Shown here one piece after another: positions 1 to 6,599 of a stretch of 32,117 nt of DNA. Positions within the stretch are counted from its first letter, which is position 1. Each line of letters starts with the position of its first letter. The stretch is taken from positions 21,807 to 53,923 of the forward strand of contig JACDDR010000012.1 in NCBI GenBank assembly GCA_013816895.1, given 5' to 3'. The stretch is from Bacteroidota bacterium (lineage in GTDB: Bacteria > Bacteroidota > Bacteroidia > B-17B0 > Aurantibacillaceae). The position numbers were made by a program, and so were the translations under genes. Under the pieces are notes generated by a model. It made no database searches. It was not told where the DNA came from and worked only from the letters and a program-made list of their open reading frames with translations.

Positions 1-1
1 G

Positions 2-481
2 GTAAGGAATATCGGTGCCATGGAAGATCGCATGCTCCTGCAATCAAATAATTATTCGGCGGCAACTAATTATTCTAAAATGATACTTAACACCGCTACC
101 GGTGATTTTTTTCTCAGTTTCGATGCCGCTACTTTAAAGTCAGATGACGCTAAATTTGATAGTACCCTGGCTTCTTATGGCGAACAAATTATTGTTTACA
201 AGGGGAACATAAGCGAAAGCCTTTTCCGATTTAACCAACAGATAGATGATGAAAAAGAATATAACATGAACGGTGTTCTTGTCACCAACGGTACCGAAGT
301 GGCCTGCATCGCGCAGTTTGATCCCGTTTCGCTTGCGGATAAAACCGATGTGAGAAATTACCGGATGGATTTTAAGCTCATTGTTGATGCGGGAAAAATG
401 AGAATAAAAGGGCTTGAGGGCAAACTGATGAAAGACGTGATTTTCCAGGTAAAAGGTGGCAGACTGAATGTGCAGCCTTAA
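2..481 (+). CDS. YceI-like secreted/periplasmic protein, 5' end outside the window
   Basis: The reading frame is open from base 2, six codons upstream of the first ATG at 20, so the true start probably lies left of the window. The visible 159 codons are mostly beta-strand-like. The order of elements (an ILNTATGDFFLSF strand, then IIVYKGNIS, then a late MRIKGLEGKL-type strand) recalls the YceI lipid-binding barrel family. The match is weak and I name it only as a resemblance. If it is YceI-like, the missing part would hold a signal peptide and the first strands. The stop overlaps the region where the next gene begins, so the two are probably co-transcribed. No active-site residues are expected in this family. 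Confidence 0.55.
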   Translation, partial: VRNIGAMEDRMLLQSNNYSAATNYSKMILNTATGDFFLSFDAATLKSDDAKFDSTLASYGEQIIVYKGNISESLFRFNQQIDDEKEYNMNGVLVTNGTEVACIAQFDPVSLADKTDVRNYRMDFKLIVDAGKMRIKGLEGKLMKDVIFQVKGGRLNVQP

Positions 482-482
482 G

Positions 483-824
483 ATGGAGCAGATTAAAAGA
501 AATAGCCGCGAGTTTAAAGTAGTGAAAGAGCTTCTTGTCGATTATGCTGAATCAGCAACCCGTAAAAAAGTAATTAAACTCTACGCCCTTAAACCATATC
601 AATCGCTGGAAGAACGGATATTGATCAATGATTTGAAAAAGGATGTGGCCATTTTGTACGATCTTAGTTACGAGAGCATCCTGGAATATATTCGCGACCG
701 TTCCAAAAAGTTATTCCGGGAAGATAAAGTCGCGCTGTATTATTTTAAATCTTCTTCAAAAAGTAAATGGATAGAATATCCTTTTGAGTTAACGGGTAAG
801 CTCAAAAAACAAGTCATGCCCTGA
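483..824 (+). CDS. Small hypothetical protein, charged and helical
   Basis: I do not recognise this 113-aa protein. It is rich in Lys, Arg and Glu, predicted mostly helical, and has no signal peptide or membrane segment, so it is probably cytoplasmic. The ATG at 483 lies one base after the TAA of the upstream gene, which fits translational coupling. An ATG at 468 in the same frame would overlap the upstream gene by 14 bases and add MCSLK, which is less convincing. The gene ends 14 bases from the convergent stop of ligD. No domain can be named. Confidence 0.6.
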   Translation: MEQIKRNSREFKVVKELLVDYAESATRKKVIKLYALKPYQSLEERILINDLKKDVAILYDLSYESILEYIRDRSKKLFREDKVALYYFKSSSKSKWIEYPFELTGKLKKQVMP

Positions 825-838
825 AAGTGGTTAGGTAA

Positions 839-2902
839 TTATTTCGAAAAACTTTCTGCAATCTTTAAAAGGTTAATTCCCTTTCCAAGCACTGGTTTAA
901 AAATATCTCCTTCGCTTTTAACCCGGTCATAAGCATTAAATATATTAAAGTCAGTTATTTTCAAACCTTTCTTTACTTCCTCCCAATATAGTGGCATAGA
1001 TACCGGTGAGCCGGGTTTAGGACGTAAAACATAAGGACCGGCTACTGTAGCTTGTGGACGATTCTGAAGAAAGTCGAGATACATTTTACCATTCCTGTTA
1101 CGTACCATTCTTTCGATACTTGTAAACTTCGGAATCTCGTGATGCACCATAGTAACTATGACTCTGGCAAATTCTTTGGATTGCTCGTAACTGTATTTGG
1201 CACCCAGTGGAATATAAATGTGCAAACCGGTTGAGCCACTGGTCTTGCAGTAAGAAGGTATTTTTAAACTGTCTAATAATTTTTTTGTGACCTGGGCCGC
1301 TTCTATTACCTGATTGAATGAATTTTTATCCGGATCAAGATCTATGATGCACCAATCCGGCTGGTCAGGGTTTTTAACGGTACTGTTCCACGGATTTAAT
1401 TCAATACAACCTAATGAAGCCATGTACAGTATCCCCGCCTCATTGTGTGGTACAAGAAAATGTTTGTCGCGGCCATCTGCGTCGCTATGATACAAAAATG
1501 TTTTTATCCAGTCGGGCACTTTTCCGGTTACATCCTTCTGATAAAAACTTTTCCCGGTAATGCCATTTGGAAAACGGTTCAGTGATTGCGGTCTGCCTTC
1601 AAAGTAGGGCAAAATATATGGAGCCATGCGGTAATAATAGTTCAGCATATCACGCTTGGTAATGTTTTCCTTTGGCCAGTAAATTTTACTCAGGTTATTG
1701 AATTTTATTTCATGGCCGTTTATTTTTCTAACCTGTGTTTCATCGGTTGGATTTAAAAGAGTTTTTCTTTCCCCACTGGTGGAAGGTTTAAAAGTTTTTT
1801 GAATTGAATTTTTTTTCCTGCCGGAGACTACTGCCACTGAATTTTCTTTTTCTAAAACCACATCGCTGGCTTTTTTATCTATTCGCATACCTGCAAAGGA
1901 AGGATGCCGCATAATACCATCGAAGGTGAGCTCGGCGTAACTCACTTCACAAACCAGTTTTGGTTTGAGCCACACGGCTTTCGCGTTTGGAGGATTCGGA
2001 CGAAAGCGCGAAGGCTTATTAATATCAGGTATATAAGAAAAAGGCACTTTCGAAGTTATGAGCTTTGCAAATTGCTTCAGCATTTCATCTTGCATTTTAA
2101 TATTAAAGCCTGTTCCTATTTTTCCGGTGTAAACAAGTTTGTCTTTTTCAAAAACCCCAACCAGTAGTGAACTAAAGGGCTTCGAGGAACCTTCATTTAG
2201 AGTGTAACCACCAATCACCATTTCCTGTCGTTTATTGGCTTTTATTTTCAGCCAGTCTTTTGATCTTGCACCGGGTTGGTACGCGCTGTCTTCTTTTTTC
2301 GCAATGATGCCCTCGAGTTTCATTTCTTTTGCAAGCTCAAAAAATTCTTTTCCGGGAATATTAAAGCTTTCGCTTACCCTGATGTTAGCCGAATTTGGAA
2401 TAGTATTTTTTAATATCTTTTTCCGATCAGAGAGGGGTAAGCCTGTTAAGTCTTTACCGTCGTGCCACAAAATATCAAAAAGATAAAATACCAGTTCGCC
2501 ATCCGCCTCGCTTCGCCAGTTTTGGAGCGCAGTGAAATCTGAAACACCTTTATTGTTAAGCACCACCACTTCACCATCCACAATAGTATTTATCTTCCAC
2601 TTTTTAAGAGTTTGTATAAGCGGGTAAAATTTTTCGTTGAACGTTTTATTATTTCGCGATTTGAGTTCTACGGTGCCTTTATTTACAAAGGCCAATGCTC
2701 TGTAGCCATCCCATTTAACCTCGTAAAACCATCCCTGGTCTTCTTCCAAAGGTTTATTAACCAGCGTGGCCAGCATTGGCATGAGATGTGTTGGAAATTC
2801 GTTTTTGTCTGCCGGAAGATTTTGTTTGCCTTTAAGAAGATTGCCGGGCGTTTTTTCTTTTTGGGTAACCTTTTGTTTTTTACTCTTGCCTGCCCCCTTC
2901 AT
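839..2902 (-). CDS. ligD: DNA ligase D (ligase plus polymerase domains, no phosphoesterase domain)
   Basis: This is a multifunctional non-homologous end-joining enzyme of 687 aa. The N-terminal ATP-dependent ligase domain spans about residues 37-330. It shows the adenylation motif KWDG with nucleophile Lys63, motif III VDGEVVVL (108-115), motif IV EGIIAKK (197-203) and motif V WLKIK (217-221), followed by an OB fold. A linker of about 55 residues leads to the LigD_PrimPol domain (about 395-687), with metal-binding DLD (Asp521, Asp523), SGSTGLH (555-561) and YLDFLQN (Asp610). The third usual LigD activity, the 3'-phosphoesterase with its HxxxxD-type motifs, is absent from both ends. The first 36 residues are only a Lys-rich tail. 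The gene is last in a minus-strand operon, 12 bases after the receiver gene. No Ku gene is present in the window. The identification is very secure. Confidence 0.96.
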   Translation of the reverse strand: MKGAGKSKKQKVTQKEKTPGNLLKGKQNLPADKNEFPTHLMPMLATLVNKPLEEDQGWFYEVKWDGYRALAFVNKGTVELKSRNNKTFNEKFYPLIQTLKKWKINTIVDGEVVVLNNKGVSDFTALQNWRSEADGELVFYLFDILWHDGKDLTGLPLSDRKKILKNTIPNSANIRVSESFNIPGKEFFELAKEMKLEGIIAKKEDSAYQPGARSKDWLKIKANKRQEMVIGGYTLNEGSSKPFSSLLVGVFEKDKLVYTGKIGTGFNIKMQDEMLKQFAKLITSKVPFSYIPDINKPSRFRPNPPNAKAVWLKPKLVCEVSYAELTFDGIMRHPSFAGMRIDKKASDVVLEKENSVAVVSGRKKNSIQKTFKPSTSGERKTLLNPTDETQVRKINGHEIKFNNLSKIYWPKENITKRDMLNYYYRMAPYILPYFEGRPQSLNRFPNGITGKSFYQKDVTGKVPDWIKTFLYHSDADGRDKHFLVPHNEAGILYMASLGCIELNPWNSTVKNPDQPDWCIIDLDPDKNSFNQVIEAAQVTKKLLDSLKIPSYCKTSGSTGLHIYIPLGAKYSYEQSKEFARVIVTMVHHEIPKFTSIERMVRNRNGKMYLDFLQNRPQATVAGPYVLRPKPGSPVSMPLYWEEVKKGLKITDFNIFNAYDRVKSEGDIFKPVLGKGINLLKIAESFSK

Positions 2903-2914
2903 ATTTCTTCAGTA

Positions 2915-3370
2915 CTAGCTTGCCTTTGATCCTTCCGCTCCCGGGTTAATTTTATAAACTTCTTCGATTATTTCGCTGATCATTTGTTTCAATACGGGGT
3001 ACTCGTGTGTTTTAGTATAAAAGCCCCGCGCGCCTATTGAAAGCAAAGTGTTTTTTTCCTGTGGAGATTTACTTGTGCTTAAAATAAAAACCGGTATATC
3101 ATTCATTCCCGCGTTTCTCATGCGTTTTAAAGCTTCCGTGCCGTTAAGCAGCGGCATATTCAGGTCAAGGAAAATGCAATCGGGTTTAGGATCTTTCGAA
3201 TTTTTATACATGCCTTTGCTTTGTAAGTAATCCATGAGTTGAATGCCGTTATATACAGCGGTGATCTTATGATTAAGATTAAGCTCCCAGATTCCTTTTT
3301 GCATGAGGTACTGGTCGTCTGCATCATCATCGGCAATAATTATATCTAATTTTTTGGAAATATTTTTCAT
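2915..3370 (-). CDS. Single-domain response regulator (CheY/Rcp1-like receiver)
   Basis: This is a stand-alone receiver of 151 aa. The acidic pocket is in IIADDDADD (Asp14/15), the phospho-acceptor Asp69 lies in CIFLDLNMP, the Ser/Thr switch is in FILSTS (about 98-100), and the conserved Lys120 is in FYTK. There is no DNA-binding or enzymatic output domain. The length and the DDDADDQYLM start resemble the Rcp1-type receivers that act through protein contacts. I chose the ATG at 3370 because the longer frame to 3460 adds 30 residues of non-receiver sequence overlapping the upstream gene. The upstream stop is 10 bases away and ligD starts 12 bases downstream, so the three form one operon. A cognate kinase is not visible in the window. 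Confidence 0.9.
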   Translation of the reverse strand: MKNISKKLDIIIADDDADDQYLMQKGIWELNLNHKITAVYNGIQLMDYLQSKGMYKNSKDPKPDCIFLDLNMPLLNGTEALKRMRNAGMNDIPVFILSTSKSPQEKNTLLSIGARGFYTKTHEYPVLKQMISEIIEEVYKINPGAEGSKAS

Positions 3371-3380
3371 GCCAGTGGTT

Positions 3381-3701
3381 TTACATGTTCTCGTCGAAAG
3401 AGGGCTGACTGATGGGTTCAGATGGTGCGGAAGCGGTATCAATGCCCGTTGCAAGACCATTATTAATGAGGAAAAGCCATGCGTCGAGAGGCCTGGTATT
3501 TACAAATTCAAATCTCACAATAAACAAATTGTCAGATGCGATTTTTTCCGCCCTCTGGGAGCGTTTCGGTTTAATGCTTATTTTTTTGAGCACATCAAAC
3601 TGGCCGCCGCCAATGTGCGCTCTTTTATGAATCCAGGAGGAATATGTTTGTTTTATTTTTTCTGCTTCACACAGGCGATAATAGTATCTAGCTCTTGCCA
3701 T
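3381..3701 (-). CDS. Hypothetical 106-aa protein, first gene of the ligD operon
   Basis: I do not recognise the product. It is basic, with a Tyr/Arg-rich start (ARARYYYRLCEAEKIK), a KISIKPKRSQRAEK patch and a hydrophobic stretch near residues 62-85 (FIVRFEF, AWLFLI) that looks like beta strands rather than a membrane span. There is no signal peptide. The ATG at 3701 is the only sensible start, codon use looks coding, and the gene sits 10 bases upstream of the receiver. Overlapping frames on the plus strand have no better support. The basic character would suit nucleic-acid binding, but that is only a guess. Confidence 0.65.
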   Translation of the reverse strand: MARARYYYRLCEAEKIKQTYSSWIHKRAHIGGGQFDVLKKISIKPKRSQRAEKIASDNLFIVRFEFVNTRPLDAWLFLINNGLATGIDTASAPSEPISQPSFDENM

Positions 3702-4034
3702 GCTTTCCGGTTTTTTTAATTTCGATTGAAGGAATGCGCGTGTTGCATTTCTCTTTCAGATTAATCCCTAACGGGTTGTGCGTAAATTGCATTTCCCTGT
3801 TTTTCCGAAATATCAGTTTAAAAAAATATGCCACGGTGCCGCATGAATACTGGGTTCAAACAATCGGGTAACCGGTATCCGTTTTTAATATGGGAGGAAA
3901 TTAAGTATACAGTATGTAGAGTGCCTTCTACAGTTCCGCGTGTGTAGGAACAGATGCGCTTGCCAATGTATTCGCGTAAGGGCCGGGCACGAACATTTAA
4001 AATGATTAATGAACTTAAACTATTTTTTTGAAAT
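3702..4034 (+). other. 333-bp divergent intergenic region
   Basis: This gap separates the minus-strand ligD operon from the plus-strand DUF2383 gene and must hold both promoters. I found no full TAnnTTTG element and no convincing ORF. It contains two adjacent small hairpins at 3916-3931 (GTAGA/TCTAC, 6-base loop) and 3933-3951 (GTTCC/GGAAC, 9-base loop), about 85 bases before the DUF2383 start. Their role is unknown. Confidence 0.5.
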
Positions 4035-4487
4035 ATGAAAACCGAAACCAGTACCACTGTTAACGCTTTAATTATTATTAATAACGATCGTTACGAAGGG
4101 TATAAAAAGGCCGCTTCTGAAACAGAAGAAACGGATCTTAAGACATTGTTTACAGAATTCAGTATTCAGAGTAAAGATTTTGCCGATGAACTGAGAAAGT
4201 TTGTGAGCCTGGATGAGCAACCTGAAGAAAATGAAACTACCAATTCAGGAAAGCTTTACAGGGTTTGGATGGATGTAAAGGCTGGTATCTCTGGAAAAGA
4301 CCGGAAGGCCATCCTGTCCTCGTGTGAATTTGGCGAAGATTTTGCAAAAAAAACATACGATGAAGTAATGGAACAACTCGCTGATCTGCCTCCGGGGTCG
4401 GAAGAAATTATTAAGCGGCAGCGCGTACAGCTTCAGAGAAGCCACGATACCATAAAAGAACTCAGGGACTCGGGTATAAAGGAATAA
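4035..4487 (+). CDS. PA2169-family four-helix-bundle protein (DUF2383)
   Basis: This 150-aa cytoplasmic protein has the composition of the DUF2383/PA2169 family, ferritin-like four-helix bundles often found with stress genes. Supporting features are an N-terminal helix ending in NNDRYEGYKKAASE, the central TLFTEFSIQSKDFADELRKF helix, a GKLYRVWMDVKAG segment, and a final long helix from about 95 to 145 with EEIIKRQRVQLQRSHDTIKE. Biochemical function is not established for the family. It starts at an ATG after an A/T-rich leader. The next gene, a lipoprotein, begins 20 bases downstream and is probably co-transcribed. The family call is good; any specific role would be speculation. Confidence 0.85.
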   Translation: MKTETSTTVNALIIINNDRYEGYKKAASETEETDLKTLFTEFSIQSKDFADELRKFVSLDEQPEENETTNSGKLYRVWMDVKAGISGKDRKAILSSCEFGEDFAKKTYDEVMEQLADLPPGSEEIIKRQRVQLQRSHDTIKELRDSGIKE

Positions 4488-4507
4488 TCACCTAAAAATT
4501 ATTATAC

Positions 4508-4777
4508 ATGAAAATGCGCCTTGCAAAAATAATTCCTTATACTGGAGTTGTAATTTCGGTTATTTATATGTCGTCCTGCAACAGCACTTACGACAGTAAT
4601 AACATACCTGCTAATTCAACCAGCAATAAAAAATCCGAAGAGCTTTATAATGGCACAACCGATGCGCGGAAAGAGTCTGTCGGCTTTGTAAAAAAAGACA
4701 CAACTCAGGGTAATCAGCAAATGGAACCTGCAAACTCTACCGGTGCTTCGCAAACAGGCGTAAGTGAGAAGAAGTAA
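4508..4777 (+). CDS. Small putative lipoprotein
   Basis: This is an 89-aa protein with a positively charged start (MKMRLAK), a hydrophobic core (IIPYTGVVISVIYM) and a lipobox-like MSSC with Cys24 as the likely lipidated residue. The mature part is about 65 residues, low-complexity and rich in Asn, Ser, Thr and Lys, with no recognisable domain. It follows the DUF2383 gene by 20 bases. Short Ser/Thr/Asn-rich lipoproteins of this type are common in Bacteroidota and may act as cell-envelope stress factors, but nothing in the sequence shows a function. Confidence 0.7.
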   Translation: MKMRLAKIIPYTGVVISVIYMSSCNSTYDSNNIPANSTSNKKSEELYNGTTDARKESVGFVKKDTTQGNQQMEPANSTGASQTGVSEKK

Positions 4778-4790
4778 AATTACGCACAAA

Positions 4791-4820
4791 CTATAATTCG
4801 TAGCAGGCTTTTAATTATAG
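4791..4820. repeat. 8-bp perfect inverted repeat upstream of 4838 gene
   Basis: CTATAATT (4791-4798) is repeated in inverted orientation as AATTATAG (4813-4820) with a 14-base spacer, 17 bases before the next ATG. There is no T-run, so it is not an intrinsic terminator. It could be an operator or simply chance in A/T-rich DNA. Confidence 0.4.
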
Positions 4821-4837
4821 CGCGGTAACTTTACCTC

Positions 4838-5212
4838 ATGGAGCTTGTTTTTAAATTACCTGACGGAAAGCCGCCTTTTATTGGAGTGGTTTTTAAAAGC
4901 GCCAATGAAGCGGCTCAGGTTAACCAAGACCTGGTGAATTATTATAAAGATTGCTCTTTTAAGCTGCTGATTGAAACCGGCGATACCATTAAGCTGAAGT
5001 TTATTTGCGATGAGCCTCCTTTAAGCAGGGAGTACCGCGATCTTACCTTTAACCTTCAGAAATTTGTTTCCTGGTTACATTATTCTGAAAATAAAAAGAT
5101 TAATTTTTCTCATATTATAAGACAGAAGGAAAAAGAAACTGTGGTACGAACGCTTAAAGACAATAAGTTGTTTGTGTTAAGCGTTGCGAAATTTGAACTT
5201 TTAAATAATTAG
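4838..5212 (+). CDS. Hypothetical protein, 124 aa
   Basis: I do not recognise the family. The protein is cytoplasmic in character, with alternating beta strands at the N-terminus (MELVFKLPDGKPPFIGVVFK), a helix (NEAAQVNQDLVNYYKD), further strands (FKLLIETGDTIKLKFICDE) and a C-terminal mixed region. Such an alpha/beta order fits a small stand-alone domain, but no catalytic or binding motif stands out. The ATG at 4838 follows the inverted repeat at 4791-4820. The gene faces the FMN reductase convergently, with 42 bases between the stops. Confidence 0.65.
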   Translation: MELVFKLPDGKPPFIGVVFKSANEAAQVNQDLVNYYKDCSFKLLIETGDTIKLKFICDEPPLSREYRDLTFNLQKFVSWLHYSENKKINFSHIIRQKEKETVVRTLKDNKLFVLSVAKFELLNN

Positions 5213-5254
5213 AGATAAGGTTTAAACCTTCTATTCGCATACCATCTCCTGAAA

Positions 5255-5809
5255 TTATTTTCGAAGTGTTTTTAGCGCTGTTCCCCAGGCAATAACTTCA
5301 TCAAACAGTTTGTTAAGTGTTTTTTCTTGGTGTGCGGCAGGCTTTAATGCATCATTCTCAAAGTCGACTTGAAACGAAAGGGTTACCTGCGTTCTCACGT
5401 CCGCCATTTGAAGCGTGGCCATGATGGGTCTCAATTGTTCCACGGCCCTTATTCCGCCAGCAAAACCATAGCTTACAAAGCCCGCCGATTTATTATTCCA
5501 TTCCTTATATAAAAAATCAAGCCCGTTTTTTAAAGCGGCCGAAGTGCTGTGATTGTATTCAGGTGTTACAAATATAAATCCGTCAAACGATTTTATTTTG
5601 GCAGACCAGTTTTTAGTATGCTCTTTCGTGTAATTATCCGAAGAAGGTGGCACCGGTTCATCCAACAAGGGTAGGTTGTATTCCGCAATATCCACGAGCT
5701 CGAATTCAGCATCTGTCCTTTTTTTAGAAATGCCAAATACCCAGTCTCCCACTCCTTTACCTTTACGATTGGGACGTGTGCTTCCTACAATTATTGCTAT
5801 TTTAAGCAT
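5255..5809 (-). CDS. NADPH-dependent FMN reductase / NAD(P)H:quinone reductase family
   Basis: This 184-aa flavodoxin-fold protein probably reduces FMN or quinones with NAD(P)H in the cytoplasm. The phosphate-binding loop is IIVGSTRPNRKG (7-18), and the second flavin-contact motif is the family's TPEYNHSTSAALKNGLD (about 83-99). A third element, SYGFAGGIRAVEQLR, lines the flavin site. Length is normal for the family (about 180-200). It is the last gene of a minus-strand run, 26 bases after the small basic protein and in line with OsmC, so the three look like one peroxide/redox-stress operon. The exact electron acceptor cannot be read from sequence. Confidence 0.9.
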   Translation of the reverse strand: MLKIAIIVGSTRPNRKGKGVGDWVFGISKKRTDAEFELVDIAEYNLPLLDEPVPPSSDNYTKEHTKNWSAKIKSFDGFIFVTPEYNHSTSAALKNGLDFLYKEWNNKSAGFVSYGFAGGIRAVEQLRPIMATLQMADVRTQVTLSFQVDFENDALKPAAHQEKTLNKLFDEVIAWGTALKTLRK

Positions 5810-5835
5810 AATTTAAAAATAATTAATCTATCTGG

Positions 5836-6006
5836 TTATTTTTTTGCTTTTTTCTTTGCAGACGCTTTCTTGGTTTTTTTATCGTTACCCTTAAAACCGT
5901 TTTCTTTATTTTTTCTGCTGTCCATGTCATCTCTTATTTCGGGACGTGGTTTTTTGGAATTACCTTGTTGATTGTGCTTGTCGGTTGTATTTTTAGTGGT
6001 TCTCAT
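5836..6006 (-). CDS. Small Lys-rich basic protein, 56 aa
   Basis: Translation from the ATG at 6006 gives 56 codons and a TAA at 5836-5838. About a third of the residues are Lys or Arg. The N-terminal half is polar (NTTDKHNQQGNSKK) and the end is a histone-like tail (KKTKKASAKKKAKK). It fits tightly between OsmC (10-base gap) and the FMN reductase (26-base gap), which supports a real gene in the operon. Such tails are seen in small nucleic-acid-binding or disordered stress proteins. I know of no named family and the binding role is inference only. Confidence 0.65.
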   Translation of the reverse strand: MRTTKNTTDKHNQQGNSKKPRPEIRDDMDSRKNKENGFKGNDKKTKKASAKKKAKK

Positions 6007-6016
6007 AATTATACTT

Positions 6017-6463
6017 TTAAGATTTATTTGTTGGGTCTAGTTCTAATTCATCGGTTAAAATAGCCTCCATGGTTATTTCAACATTCAGGGCTTTTGATAC
6101 CGGACACTCGTTCAGCGTTTTTTCCGAAGCAATGATAAAATCCTCCTTGCTAATGCCCGGAACTTTTGCTTTTACATTCAGATGTGATTTCGTTATTTTT
6201 CCTTCAGATAAAGTAATGGTACATGTAGTTTCAATTACATCGGCGGTATAATGATCTTCAGCAAGTACGAAACTAAACTTCATGCTGAAGCAACTGGCGT
6301 GTGCCGCGGCAATAAGCTCTTCGGGATTAGTGCCTTTTGAATTTTCAAATCGGGTGTTGTAGGCAAAATCGGCGTTTTCGATAAGCTTGCTTTCGGTGCT
6401 TAATTTGCCGCTGCCTTGTTTACCTGAGCCCTGCCAGGTTGCTGTTGAGGATCTTTTTATCAT
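6017..6463 (-). CDS. OsmC/Ohr family peroxiredoxin
   Basis: This 148-aa protein belongs to the OsmC family of thiol peroxidases, which reduce organic hydroperoxides. The two redox cysteines are present: Cys58 in AAAHASCFSM and Cys120 in ECPVSKAL. The N-terminal TATWQGSGKQGSGKLST is typical of the OsmC branch rather than Ohr. Length is normal. It is the first gene of an operon with a small basic protein and an FMN reductase, which suggests a peroxide-defence unit. No full promoter consensus was found in the 136 bases upstream. Confidence 0.92.
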   Translation of the reverse strand: MIKRSSTATWQGSGKQGSGKLSTESKLIENADFAYNTRFENSKGTNPEELIAAAHASCFSMKFSFVLAEDHYTADVIETTCTITLSEGKITKSHLNVKAKVPGISKEDFIIASEKTLNECPVSKALNVEITMEAILTDELELDPTNKS

Positions 6464-6546
6464 GAGAGTGTGGTTTATTAAAATGTTTGCAATTTTTGTA
6501 CCCAGTACTGACGAAATTGTTTGAGAAATTAATTACCCCAAACAAA

Positions 6547-6579
6547 TAAAAAAAGGGATGCAATTGTTATTACACCCCT
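6547..6579 (-). terminator. Intrinsic terminator of the PKD/T9SS gene
   Basis: Read on the minus strand, GGGGTGTAAT pairs with ATTGCATCCC (10 bp, two G-T pairs) around an AACA loop, followed by a run of seven T (6548-6554). It lies 21 bases after the stop of the gene that begins at 9071. Confidence 0.85.
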
Positions 6580-6599
6580 CTTTCTTAGAAAGACTTATA

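Noticed and set aside
1904..2929. Plus-strand frames of 80-105 codons within ligD
   Set aside because: They are fully inside a strongly conserved minus-strand gene and have no domain or start evidence.
3303..3719. Plus-strand 138-codon frame over the 106-aa gene
   Set aside because: The minus-strand frame fits the operon spacing and has a more natural composition.
3818..4057. Minus-strand 79-codon frame in the intergenic gap
   Set aside because: It overlaps the DUF2383 start, and its translation resembles no domain.
1..5212. Ku protein as LigD partner
   Set aside because: None of the genes near ligD has the size (about 260 aa) or pattern of Ku.
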